64,000 bases of DNA from Flagellimonas beolgyonensis (lineage in GTDB: Bacteria; Bacteroidota; Bacteroidia; Flavobacteriales; Flavobacteriaceae), in the NCBI RefSeq assembly GCF_003992615.1, contig NZ_RZMY01000013.1, forward strand, positions 288,238 through 352,237, written 5' to 3'. How positions within the stretch are numbered: position 1 is the first letter of the stretch; the number at the start of each line of letters is the position of its first letter. This document shows, piece by piece, positions 36,233 to 44,848 of this stretch. A model generated the notes under the pieces. It was not told the DNA's origin and ran no database searches. It saw nothing but the letters and a program-made list of their open reading frames with translations. Made by a program: the position numbers and the translations under genes.

Positions 36233-36869
36233 CATGCACACTTGGCACCGCTATGGGGATTCGATTCCATACTTCCACACATCATCATGTAATAACTAAC
36301 TGCAAATGCTTTATCCAAAGCTTTTTTGGCGGGACCAAATAAAAAAACCATGTGTGAAATATGCAATTCATTTTGATCAATGTGTATCATATTGGTCAAG
36401 TATAAGAATGACCTTTATGGTATTGTGAAAATTCATTCACAACATAAAATTATTTCCTATGAAAACGAATGCAGACCTCTTTATATACTGAAAAATGTTT
36501 TGCTTCCGGGGGAAGCAATAAGGAAGAGAACCCAGAAAAGAAAAAAATTCTAGAGAGATCAACCTCCCCATTGCCCTAAGAAAACAAATCCCAAATGGAT
36601 TTCCCAGGCAGTTCTTCCCATATGGCCATCCATTTGTCCTTCCCTTGATCATGTTCCCAATGAAACTATCGAAGATACCTGGGAGTAAAAAATAATGGAT
36701 ATCGCTTTGGACCCGAGAATAGAATCAGGGAAGGTTTTCAGCGGTGCGGCAATGTATAGAACACTCGCAACATTGCATTCACAAACAGCCAACATTTCAA
36801 CACTGGCCACTTACCTGATAAAGGTTCCATTGAATAAAAAAACAAGTATAACCCTTTAATAACGAAAAC
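36233..36869. other. Intergenic with shared site and broken ORF traces
   Basis: About 640 bases. Site C lies at 36353-36367. An ATG at 36460, 93 bases after the site, opens a frame of only ten codons; a +1 shift would continue into CFASGGSNKEENPEKKK. This could be the relic of a small secreted protein. Confidence 0.4.
36353..36367 (+). promoter_or_regulatory. Shared 15-bp site C
   Basis: TGTGAAATATGCAAT on the plus strand, with a TATCAT element about 17 bases after. No intact gene starts at the usual distance. Confidence 0.55.
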
Positions 36870-37343
36870 ATGAAAAATTTAAAACTGATCGCAAGTATGA
36901 TAGTACTGTTTGCCATGGTGCAGGCGCACGCCCAAATTGGACCGACTGGGGTTCTGAACTCAACCACTACCAGCACCTTCAACTACATCAAAGAAGGTGT
37001 TAAAATGCCCTATTCCGTTACGGTACAAGAGAGCCGGAATTACAAAACCATGTTTGACCTTGCAGATATGGGAAAAGTTGATAAAGACAGGGTAAATACT
37101 CCTGTTATTGTATCGAAACTCATTACCGTCACAAACAATGCCAATCCAAGGGACAATTGCGTCATAGCCTTAAGATATGACAAACGGGTTGCAGATACCT
37201 TTATACTTGTGTCCACTGAAAAGGGGTTTGCCATATCTGTAGACAATAGGACCATGGAATATATAATGGGTAAGGGAATCCAGTTTGCGAATACCGCGGA
37301 TAGAGAATTCTTTTTGGTTGACGAATTTGATAGTATGGAATAA
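36870..37343 (+). CDS. Secreted hypothetical protein
   Basis: 157 residues with a signal peptide (MKNLKLIASMIVLFAMVQAHAQ). The mature part is mixed alpha/beta, with no domain recognised. A terminator follows directly. Probably periplasmic. Confidence 0.7.
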   Translation: MKNLKLIASMIVLFAMVQAHAQIGPTGVLNSTTTSTFNYIKEGVKMPYSVTVQESRNYKTMFDLADMGKVDKDRVNTPVIVSKLITVTNNANPRDNCVIALRYDKRVADTFILVSTEKGFAISVDNRTMEYIMGKGIQFANTADREFFLVDEFDSME

Positions 37344-37371
37344 ATGGAATTCATTTGATTTGCTCATACGG

Positions 37372-37396
37372 AATCCCTAGAAATAGGGATTTTTTC
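37372..37396 (+). terminator. Terminator after 36870 gene
   Basis: The stem AATCCCTA / TAGGGATT with loop GAAA is followed by TTTT. Confidence 0.8.
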
Positions 37397-37572
37397 ATGT
37401 ATAGTGGCCAGTTATGGCCCTAATTTCTACACCTTTCTTTTAACCATTTTTGGCCCAAAGACAATAAAAATGGGCCAAAAGAGACTTCTACCATCAAATG
37501 AATTGATACTCATCGGGGTTCCCTTGTCTTGTCAATCAAAAAATCAGCCTTGAAGCAATTGATATAAGAACT

Positions 37573-37940
37573 TTGATCAATGGATTTTCTAAAATCCTTT
37601 CTCAAATGTTGGAACAAAAAAAAGCTACCATAACCATGCGCTCTCTTGATCGGCCTCTGGTTTTTTCTTTAGCACCGAGATCGTGGATATGGCGTTGGGC
37701 ACATAGGCCAAACTTTCTGCTATGTCATGGGAAATCATCTTTGAAAATTGTGTGTCGATCATGGTATGGAATGTTAACGTTAAAAAGGGATTGGTGTGGG
37801 AAAGCGGAACTTGGAACGGATATAATCCCGAAAAAGGGGATGTTACAATAGTCAATGGTCACTATTCCGCCATGTGGACCAAAACGTCGGGGGTGTGGAA
37901 AATAAAATCCCAACTTTTTGTGACGCTAAATGAAAATTAA
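37573..37940 (+). pseudogene. Remnant of a DUF4440/SnoaL-like protein
   Basis: Only the last third is recognisable (frame of 37940): SGTWNGYNPEKGDVTIVNGHYSAMWTKTSGVWKIKSQLFVTL, shown here in parts: SGTWNGYNPEKG, VNGHYSAMW, GVWKIKSQLFVTL. This is the typical end of DUF4440 proteins. The upstream part is in another frame and gives no homology, so the gene is decayed. Confidence 0.55.
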
Positions 37941-38201
37941 AGCGTTATGCGCTGTTCATAAATAACCGCAAGTTGGGAGTTCTGATTGTGCCCGAATCCT
38001 TTCGATATGGCCAACATCGGTTTTTGCACTAAAACTCAAAACCGATAAAAAAGACACAACGCTTTTGACTAAAAGCCCGCCCCCAAACGGTAAAATAAAC
38101 TATCGCATTACCCACTCTATTTTTCTAGCTCACATGATCCAGATCATTTCAAGGCACGTTGGAATAATTGACCTTTAATGGAATTGAAAAAAACAAACGC
38201 C

Positions 38202-38822
38202 ATGAAGAAATTAAGCCTGTTACTGACCCTTTTCATGTACATTGGGCTAACTGCCCAATTGCCTGAAAACTTGGCATACGTGAGCCCCTTTCACGAAGGA
38301 TTGGCAGCAATCCAAAAAGAAAACAAATGGGCCTTTGTGGATGAACAAGGTGCCATTGCCATTGATTTTAGGGACGACCTGTATTGGAACACCGAAGCCA
38401 AGACCTCTTACGATGATATGCGTTCCTTGGCCTATCCACAATTCAACAATGGGCGATGCATTGTGCAAAAAATGGTCGATGGCATTCCCGTATTCGGTTT
38501 TATCGACACCAATGGAAACTTGGTAGTCGATTACAAATTTTTAAATGTGTCCCCATTCCATAATGGGTTGACCACTGGTGTTATGTACGAAAAAGTACTG
38601 CGGGGCAAAAATGAATTCAATTTGGAGATTTATGAGTTCAAATTCCATGAAGTATTGATGGATGTGGATGGGAACATCATCGAATTTTTGCAACGCCGTC
38701 ACAATATCCAAATGACACCAAAACGGTACAAAACACCCTCATTGGAATCCAAAATCCTAAACCCTAATCTGATTGCCGTAAAAACGGATAAGCTTTGGGA
38801 ATTAAAGAAAATTGACCTTTAA
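38202..38822 (+). CDS. WG-repeat secreted protein
   Basis: 206 residues: a signal peptide (MKKLSLLLTLFMYIGLTAQ) followed by WG-type repeats (SPFHEGLAAIQKENKWAFVDEQG; NNGRCIVQKM...FGFIDTNGNLV; SPFHNGLTT). WG repeats are beta hairpins of uncertain function, common in Bacteroidota envelope proteins. A terminator lies between it and the convergent GerW gene. Confidence 0.8.
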   Translation: MKKLSLLLTLFMYIGLTAQLPENLAYVSPFHEGLAAIQKENKWAFVDEQGAIAIDFRDDLYWNTEAKTSYDDMRSLAYPQFNNGRCIVQKMVDGIPVFGFIDTNGNLVVDYKFLNVSPFHNGLTTGVMYEKVLRGKNEFNLEIYEFKFHEVLMDVDGNIIEFLQRRHNIQMTPKRYKTPSLESKILNPNLIAVKTDKLWELKKIDL

Positions 38823-38862
38823 TTTCCTTTTTTCCTATAAATTTCAATGGGTCACAAAACAA

Positions 38863-38911
38863 GAACTGGATTGTGTTTTACAAAGTAAATACAATCCAGT
38901 TCACTTTTTAA
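38863..38911. terminator. Bidirectional terminator
   Basis: A 12-bp stem (38863-38874 with 38891-38902) with an inner TTTAC/GTAAA stem lies between convergent genes. Confidence 0.75.
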
Positions 38912-38925
38912 AGGTGTTGCGACGG

Positions 38926-39297
38926 TTAGGCAACAACCTCTTCTTTTTTGTTGCGTTCGGCAACAAATTTTTCAATTAGATCGGGCACTTTTTCAAATGC
39001 GGCTGCCAATCCATGGGCTTTTCCTGCTTCCAAAAATGAGATTTCCTCACCTTTGGTCACCAAAAATCCGATAGGTTCAATACCAATACCTCCTCCGGCA
39101 CCGACACCTTCACCTTTTCGTCCTTTTGCTTCAACTCCTTCGCCTCCTCCAGAGCCAAATCCCAATCCAACTTTGATCACGGGAACACAAGTAAATTCTC
39201 CCAATTTAAAAGGTTCACCAATGACCGTTTCTGATTTTGCCTCTGACTTTAAAAAGTCAGTGACCTTTCCCATTAATTCTTCAAAATGTAAATCCAT
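38926..39297 (-). CDS. GerW/YtfJ family protein
   Basis: 123 residues, short and Gly-rich in the middle (GLGFGSGGGEGVEAKG...GAGGGIGIEPIGFLV), as in the GerW family known from spore formation in Bacillus. This organism should not form spores, so the role differs. It is preceded by a DUF2953-like gene (YtfI type), the same pair as in Firmicutes. Confidence 0.87.
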   Translation of the reverse strand: MDLHFEELMGKVTDFLKSEAKSETVIGEPFKLGEFTCVPVIKVGLGFGSGGGEGVEAKGRKGEGVGAGGGIGIEPIGFLVTKGEEISFLEAGKAHGLAAAFEKVPDLIEKFVAERNKKEEVVA

Positions 39298-39308
39298 GGC
39301 CTTGATTT

Positions 39309-39800
39309 TTAATGATTAATAAATGATTTTATAAGGCGGTATGGTGTGTTGCGCACATCCATAACCAGTCTGTTCCTATCTTGAAAATTGATGTTGAACC
39401 TGCCCACATACCGATCCAGCAATATAAACACCGGATACAATTTTGCGTTCACCACATAGTCGCCCGTATCCATATCCAAACGCAACTTTTGGACTTTGAA
39501 GGACCTGACCAAACGCAGCATTGTCCGGCCACTCATCCTCCGCTTTTTTTTTGCTGGTTTGTCTTCTATTTTTTTTGGTTTGGTCGATTTTCGCAATGGG
39601 TAAAAAAAGTGCTCGTAAAAGAATACTTTTAATCGTATTCGCAAAATTTCCTTATTGTCTGACTCCAAACTTGCCTTGGCCAGTCCCTGTAAGCTTACAA
39701 AATAGGTCGCATCTGCGGTATCAACATAAATTTGTATGGGTACAAAGAGCAGTCCAACGATAAGCAACACAAGAGTCACTATGATGATCCAGAGTACCAT
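39309..39800 (-). CDS. DUF2953/YtfI-like membrane protein
   Basis: 163 residues: an N-terminal helix (MVLWIIIVTLVLLIVGLLF), a strand block (IQIYVDTADATYFVSLQG), a Lys-rich linker, and a C-terminal beta part with LRLDMDTGDYVVNAKLYPV. This fits the YtfI pattern, and the neighbour gene is YtfJ-like. The start at 39800 is favoured since upstream residues are polar and unlike a signal. Confidence 0.65.
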   Translation of the reverse strand: MVLWIIIVTLVLLIVGLLFVPIQIYVDTADATYFVSLQGLAKASLESDNKEILRIRLKVFFYEHFFYPLRKSTKPKKIEDKPAKKKRRMSGRTMLRLVRSFKVQKLRLDMDTGDYVVNAKLYPVFILLDRYVGRFNINFQDRNRLVMDVRNTPYRLIKSFINH

Positions 39801-40102
39801 TTGTTTTTGTTGCAAAGGAAAAAGGAACACAGCAGCAATGCAATGATGCAGGTCATTCACCGTGTTAAAATTCCAGGAAATTTTAAATTATTAATGGGAC
39901 CAAAGGATATCCCATAAAACAGGAAAGCCCCTAAAAAAGGGGCTCTTATCCTGGGTAGGACCAAACATGATCTGACCTACCTTTCAAACGCAACCAATCA
40001 TCATCTGCCCAACAGCCATATAAGTAGGGGGATTTAATTACAACTTGCTTGCAGGCGTGCTAGAAACAGCGCGATGTCATTCAATTTCATTGCAACTGAC
40101 CA
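39801..40102. other. Intergenic, about 300 bases
   Basis: Contains a weak GC stem (39926-39944) that could end transcription of the upstream minus-strand gene. Nothing else recognised. Confidence 0.5.
39926..39944 (-). terminator. Possible terminator of 40103 gene
   Basis: The stem AGCCCC / GGGGCT has a 7-base loop; on the minus strand it is followed by a moderately T-rich stretch. Confidence 0.45.
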
Positions 40103-40549
40103 TTAATTTTTTGAAAACAGGGAGGGATAGGTTTCCGAAAAGTGAAAAGGCATTTCCACTTGATCGGGAGAATGCACGTACTCAACACTGGCCAAGACCA
40201 AAAGGTTTTCCCCAACGTTTTGGAAATCATGGATCATTGAACAGTTCTTAACTTGGTACTTTACACTTTCTCCTTTTTCGAACAGAACAAGGGAGATACC
40301 TCCATGCGAGTATCTAGAAACCAGAACGCCGCCTGTTAAACAGACAAGGTTAAAATCATTTTTGAATACCCTGAACGGTATCCTTTCATAAGGCTCCATA
40401 ACAAAAATGCTAAGCTTCATACGCTCATTTTGATAGATGAGATAGTCCTCATCCGAAGATTCACCAGCTTTTAACCTAAGCAGCTCCACCAGTCTTTTTT
40501 GACCCCAAGGGTCAAAATTGCCCTTTTGGTTCAATTCAACATGTTTCAT
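40103..40549 (-). CDS. Hypothetical protein, cupin-like pattern
   Basis: 148 residues. The beta-rich C-terminal half (FKNDFNLVCLTGGVLVSRYSHGG...EKGESVKYQVKNCSMIHDF) looks like a cupin or RmlC barrel, but motifs are not clean. It starts near a response regulator gene on the same strand. Function unknown. Confidence 0.6.
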   Translation of the reverse strand: MKHVELNQKGNFDPWGQKRLVELLRLKAGESSDEDYLIYQNERMKLSIFVMEPYERIPFRVFKNDFNLVCLTGGVLVSRYSHGGISLVLFEKGESVKYQVKNCSMIHDFQNVGENLLVLASVEYVHSPDQVEMPFHFSETYPSLFSKN

Positions 40550-40610
40550 GTAAAACGAATTGGTTTTTCATGTTTTGGTAACTCGTTGTTATTTGTAAAC
40601 TTTAATGTTT

Positions 40611-41036
40611 TTATTCATCTGCCATTTTTGGAGTCGCGCTATCGACCAGTTTTTGCATGCTTTCGCTTGTTAGCGGTTTGCTTATGAAACCATCACAAAT
40701 ACAATGATTGTCTGCTGCAAAAATTTCATTTAACAGGGTTGATGAAGAAACAATGTAAACTTTGGTGTTTTGAAAGCCCTCATTTTTCAACTTGGCAAAC
40801 GCATCCAAAAATTCGAATCCATCCATTTCTGGCATGTTGATGTCCACAAAAATGAAGTCCGGAATAAATGAATGATCCGCATTTGGGCGCTCGCACAAAG
40901 CAATAAAATGATCTAGCGCATTCTTGGCCCGTATAAATGTGAGAATCTCGACATCCCCCAACGATTTCTCAATAAATTTTTGATTGACGAACAAATCGAT
41001 TTCGCTATCATCAATCAAAACAAAATTCAATTTCAT
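40611..41036 (-). CDS. Single-domain response regulator
   Basis: About 141 residues, only a receiver domain: acidic pair DDSEID, phospho-acceptor Asp in DFIFVDINMPEMDG, and the conserved Lys in FISKPL. CheY-like, so it signals by protein contact. The start at MKLNFVLIDD is preferred; an ATG at 41066 adds ten residues. It lies in a minus-strand group with 41116-41538. Confidence 0.9.
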   Translation of the reverse strand: MKLNFVLIDDSEIDLFVNQKFIEKSLGDVEILTFIRAKNALDHFIALCERPNADHSFIPDFIFVDINMPEMDGFEFLDAFAKLKNEGFQNTKVYIVSSSTLLNEIFAADNHCICDGFISKPLTSESMQKLVDSATPKMADE

Positions 41037-41115
41037 CTTACTCTTTATCTTGTTTTCTTTCTTCATTACTACCTATTCCCTATTCCTTTTACTGAAAATG
41101 TACTTTCCAACTATT

Positions 41116-41538
41116 TTACTGACAAAGCTCAGCTGTCATCGCCAAACAATATGTCTCGGCATCGGATATGCGATTGAACAGGGCATATGGTATATTGGTT
41201 TTATAAATTCGTTTATAGGCCTGAACCAATAACTTTACGGACAAACTGTTCACCACATAGGCCTCACAGATTACAAATGGCATATTGCTAAAACTATCGG
41301 AAAGCAAATGGGCGGCATCGTTGGAAAATGTGCCTTTGGTATCCCTTAGATCAATAAGCAATGGTACTGGCTCGTCTGCGGACAATTTTCGTATTGCATC
41401 CAAATACAAACTTGCCGATTTGCAGTCCAACTTTAGGTCCGGCTGCAAATTCCTTAGTTTGCAATACAGTATGCCATTATCCTGAGTCCAAAAAGTGGCG
41501 TTGCCATATGTGGTACTGCCTTGCCTAAACTTTTCCAT
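41116..41538 (-). CDS. Hypothetical protein, SpoIIAA/STAS-like pattern
   Basis: 140 residues of alternating beta and alpha (PVPLLIDLRDTKGTFSNDAAH, PFVICEAYVVNSLSVKLLVQAY), a pattern seen in SpoIIAA-like/STAS-like proteins. A candidate sigma-54 promoter (41631-41647) and two palindromes lie upstream, next to the gene of a sigma-54 activator. No sure family. Confidence 0.6.
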   Translation of the reverse strand: MEKFRQGSTTYGNATFWTQDNGILYCKLRNLQPDLKLDCKSASLYLDAIRKLSADEPVPLLIDLRDTKGTFSNDAAHLLSDSFSNMPFVICEAYVVNSLSVKLLVQAYKRIYKTNIPYALFNRISDAETYCLAMTAELCQ

Positions 41539-41630
41539 TGGTCAATACATGTGATTTTTACTTATGGCTTTACTTTTTTCGATTTTCCATAACTGACGGA
41601 TAACCAAATTTTTACATCAAAAAAAGGACA

Positions 41631-41647
41631 TGCCAATAGCTGTGCCA
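41631..41647 (-). promoter_or_regulatory. Candidate sigma-54 promoter
   Basis: Minus strand reads TGGCACAGCTATTGGCA, close to the sigma-54 pattern TGGCAC-N5-TTGC but with TTGG at -12. It points toward 41538 with a leader of about 80 bases. Confidence 0.4.
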
Positions 41648-41735
41648 AATCCTTGCATGATTTTTAAAAATCAATTAAATAACTGACAAACAGATGTTTA
41701 CATTTTACCTTACAAGTACTGCCAAAATAATAGGA

Positions 41736-41750
41736 CACGGTATTCCGTGG
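41736..41750. promoter_or_regulatory. Palindromic site, possible activator site 1
   Basis: CACGGTATTCCGTGG (core ACGGTATTCCGT) is one of a pair sharing ACGGTATNCCGTGG, about 90 bases upstream of the sigma-54-like promoter. Confidence 0.5.
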
Positions 41751-41776
41751 ATTGTTCAATCGATGAAATGCACTTT

Positions 41777-41791
41777 AACGGTATACCGTGG
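41777..41791. promoter_or_regulatory. Palindromic site, possible activator site 2
   Basis: AACGGTATACCGTGG (perfect palindrome ACGGTATACCGT), second of the pair, 41 bases from the first centre to centre. Confidence 0.5.
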
Positions 41792-41799
41792 AAGAAGAA

Positions 41800-44496
41800 T
41801 TATTTTTTAATGCCGAGTTTGGACATTTTATCACGTAACGTACTGGGTTTCAATTCAAGCAGTTCAGAAGCGCTGTTGGGGCCGGATATCTTCCAATCGC
41901 ATTTCTCCAAAACACTGATGATGTGATTTCGTTGTACGGTATCCAACGACAAATTTTTGGTGGTTAAGGCCAATTTTTCCTTTTGTGCGACCGATTCAAA
42001 ACCTGGGATTACCAAGGTTTCCCCATTGGTCAGAATCGATGCACGCTCGATTAGATTTTCCAGTTCACGAATATTTCCTGGCCAATTATACGCTTTGAGC
42101 TTTTCCATGGCAGCATCGGAGACGTATTTAATCGACTTGTTATACTCTTTGTTGAACTTGTCCACAAAATGTTCCACCAACAAAGGAATGTCCTCCTTTC
42201 GGTTCCGCAATGGGGGGACTTCAATCGGAAATACGTTCAATCGGAAATAGAGGTCTTCGCGAAATTGTTTCCTTTCAATCTCTTCCTTTAAGTTGCGATT
42301 TGTGGCGGCAATGATCCTAACATCCAATTTTTTAACTCCAGTGCCGCCCACCACTTCTATTTCACCTTCTTGCAAGAAACGCAAGATCTTGGGCTGCATC
42401 TCCAAGGGCAGCTCTCCTATTTCGTCCAAAAACAACGTACCGCCATCCGCCAGTTCAAATTTTCCAATTTTATCGCTCGTAGCACCTGTAAAAGATCCTT
42501 TTTTGTGCCCGAACAGTTCACTCTCCAATAACTCTCTGGGAATGGCGGAGCAGTTCACCTTAATCAATGGTTTTTTATTCCGTAAACTAATATTGTGAAT
42601 GGCCCGGGCCAACAATTCCTTACCTGTTCCCGATTCCCCCAATAACAATACTGTGGCATTGGTCGGGGCAACTTTTTCAATTTCGGAAAGTACATTGCTG
42701 AACTCCACACTACCATAGACCATTTCCTCAAAATTGAAGACCAGATCGAGCTCGTTCCGTAAATAGATGTTTTCTTGCTCCAGTTTGTTTCGAAGTACCA
42801 TCAATTCGGCATTTGCACTGGCCAATTCTTTGTTGGAAACAATCAATTTGTTTTCCGCGATTTTTCGCTCATTGCTCTCTATCATCAAGGAAACGATATT
42901 TGCTATGGAACTTGCAAATTGCAGCTCATCCGGAGTCCAGTTTCGAGGAACTTTTCCAACGTGCTCAAAACAAATGATTCCGAAATAGCCTTCGGTACTG
43001 TTGATGAACACATCCATTAACGATATGATTCTGTTCGGTATCAAATAATCTTTCGCAAATTGTTTGGTCACCTCATTGGTGAGCACATTTTCGATGAGCA
43101 CAGCCTGGTTTTTATCCAGTGCCTCAAAATATTTTGGATTATCGGCCTTGGTGAGTACCATTCCCTTGGTGTGTTCCGCATTACTTTGGGTGAAAAGGTT
43201 CTCACATAAAATTTCCGACTTGTCCGGATTGAAACTCCAAACGCTTACTCTTTCAACATGCAATGTTTCCGAAGCAAGCTGGGTTATTTGTTTAAAAGAA
43301 TTGTTGAGGTCATGCCCCACAAGACTGGCCAGTTTTAAAATGACCTCTTTCTTTTTCTTGGATTTGATCGCATTCTCTTCCAGCAACCTTTTGGATCGGA
43401 TTTCCTTTGAAATGTCCATCATGGTGCCAAAGAGGGCAATAACCTTTCCTTTGTCGTCCGTAATGTTTCCAGTTAAAAAAGTAGCCTCGAAAGCTTCCCC
43501 ATTTTTTCTGATGAATTCAATTTGAAAAGATGGGGTCTCCCCCGCGGCCACCCTTTTTTGCATCTTCAAAACTTTCTGAAAATCTTCGATTTTGGCAAAA
43601 GGATAGGGCAATTCCATTCCGATAAGTTCAACTCTGGTATACCCCAAAATATTGCAAGCAGATTCATTGACCATGATGATTTTGCCCTTCACGTCGACCA
43701 GCATCAAACCCTCCTGCATGGACATGATCAATTTGTCGGTATACTCTTTGGAGAGTTTCAACTCTTGCTCCGCCTTAATTCGATCGGTAATGTCACGGAT
43801 GATCCCAACCAAGTACTTGTTGCCCTTTTCATCGACAAACCTGGCTTTTTTGGTCGAAATGAATCTTGTTTCGCCACCCCTAACGGTCAAACTTTCTTCA
43901 TTAATGTTCTCCTTTCCCGTTTCAAAGACTTCCTTGTCAATTTTCAAAAAACTCAAACGTTCTTCCGGATCCACATCCTCCGCTAAGGTTTTTCCGAGGA
44001 TATCGGCTCTGGAAAGTCCAAAAATGCTACAAAAGGCATCATTGACCACCACCAACCTACTTTGATCATCTTTTACGAAGATGGGATCGCCAATGGTATT
44101 GATAATGTTATCCCATTGTTTTTCACCAAAAGCAGAATTGGTCCTCACCGACCCTTCATTAGTCAAAAATGTTGCTTCACCTACCAAATACAAACAGTTG
44201 CCCTCCATATCGAACAACGGATCAATGGTAAAATGGATCGTTCCGAGGCCTGGTCGCAATGGCTCATTTTCTTGCCATTGTTCCCTTTGGTTTTGGGTTA
44301 TTGCATTGCTAATCTTTTTTAGTAAAAGTTCTTGAAAGCTTTTTGGAAAGACATCCTCGAGATTTTTACCGATAACAGCATTTTCATCTGTATTCAAGGC
44401 TTCCAAAAAACTATTGCTCGCGGAAATAAATCGAAACTCCGAACCAGTCAGCACCTGCAGAATAAAGTGTGATTTGGTTATGGAATCGTTTATCAT
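41800..44496 (-). CDS. Sigma-54-dependent activator with PAS and GAF domains
   Basis: 898 residues. Three PAS segments (about 10-115, 125-240, 250-370), a GAF domain (about 390-550), the AAA+ domain (about 585-820) and a Fis-type HTH at the end. Walker A is GESGTGKE, Walker B is GGTLFLDEIGE; the sigma-54 contact loop reads GSFTGA instead of GAFTGA. It lacks a receiver domain, so the signal acts directly through PAS/GAF. Probably autoregulates and controls the nearby gene with paired palindromes. Confidence 0.93.
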   Translation of the reverse strand: MINDSITKSHFILQVLTGSEFRFISASNSFLEALNTDENAVIGKNLEDVFPKSFQELLLKKISNAITQNQREQWQENEPLRPGLGTIHFTIDPLFDMEGNCLYLVGEATFLTNEGSVRTNSAFGEKQWDNIINTIGDPIFVKDDQSRLVVVNDAFCSIFGLSRADILGKTLAEDVDPEERLSFLKIDKEVFETGKENINEESLTVRGGETRFISTKKARFVDEKGNKYLVGIIRDITDRIKAEQELKLSKEYTDKLIMSMQEGLMLVDVKGKIIMVNESACNILGYTRVELIGMELPYPFAKIEDFQKVLKMQKRVAAGETPSFQIEFIRKNGEAFEATFLTGNITDDKGKVIALFGTMMDISKEIRSKRLLEENAIKSKKKKEVILKLASLVGHDLNNSFKQITQLASETLHVERVSVWSFNPDKSEILCENLFTQSNAEHTKGMVLTKADNPKYFEALDKNQAVLIENVLTNEVTKQFAKDYLIPNRIISLMDVFINSTEGYFGIICFEHVGKVPRNWTPDELQFASSIANIVSLMIESNERKIAENKLIVSNKELASANAELMVLRNKLEQENIYLRNELDLVFNFEEMVYGSVEFSNVLSEIEKVAPTNATVLLLGESGTGKELLARAIHNISLRNKKPLIKVNCSAIPRELLESELFGHKKGSFTGATSDKIGKFELADGGTLFLDEIGELPLEMQPKILRFLQEGEIEVVGGTGVKKLDVRIIAATNRNLKEEIERKQFREDLYFRLNVFPIEVPPLRNRKEDIPLLVEHFVDKFNKEYNKSIKYVSDAAMEKLKAYNWPGNIRELENLIERASILTNGETLVIPGFESVAQKEKLALTTKNLSLDTVQRNHIISVLEKCDWKISGPNSASELLELKPSTLRDKMSKLGIKK

Positions 44497-44848
44497 TAAG
44501 GGTTGTTTTTAATAATGGGACCATGAATCACCAAAATCCCAAAAACTTTTAAAAAATAAACAAAACCAAGTCAATGGTCCGTTTAATTCAACTTCTTTTT
44601 ACAAATAAAACAATCGGGGGAAGATATACCTTTAATGTTTACAAATATTTAAACCTTGCAAGGTAACACTAGACCTACTATCTGGTGCTTATTATCTGTA
44701 AACTTGGGTTGTTACGTTAAATTAAAGAATTTTTTCCAGAACAACATAATAACCCTACAATTTTGATGGGATTTACAGACCTATCTATCTACTTTTCGCC
44801 TTGCAGATATTCAATAAAACAGTTGTCCATTGCCAAAAGTTTGAATAA
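44497..44848. other. Intergenic between sigma-54 regulator and TlpA gene
   Basis: About 350 bases, AT-rich. No gene, no clear promoter or hairpin seen. Confidence 0.5.

Noticed and set aside
36437..36652. 71-codon minus-strand frame
   Set aside because: Composition is not protein-like and it overlaps the trace of a broken plus-strand frame; no support.
37625..37855. Minus-strand frame reading ESLAYVPNAI, resembling a receptor plug
   Set aside because: Only about ten residues look familiar; overlaps the DUF4440 remnant, likely chance.
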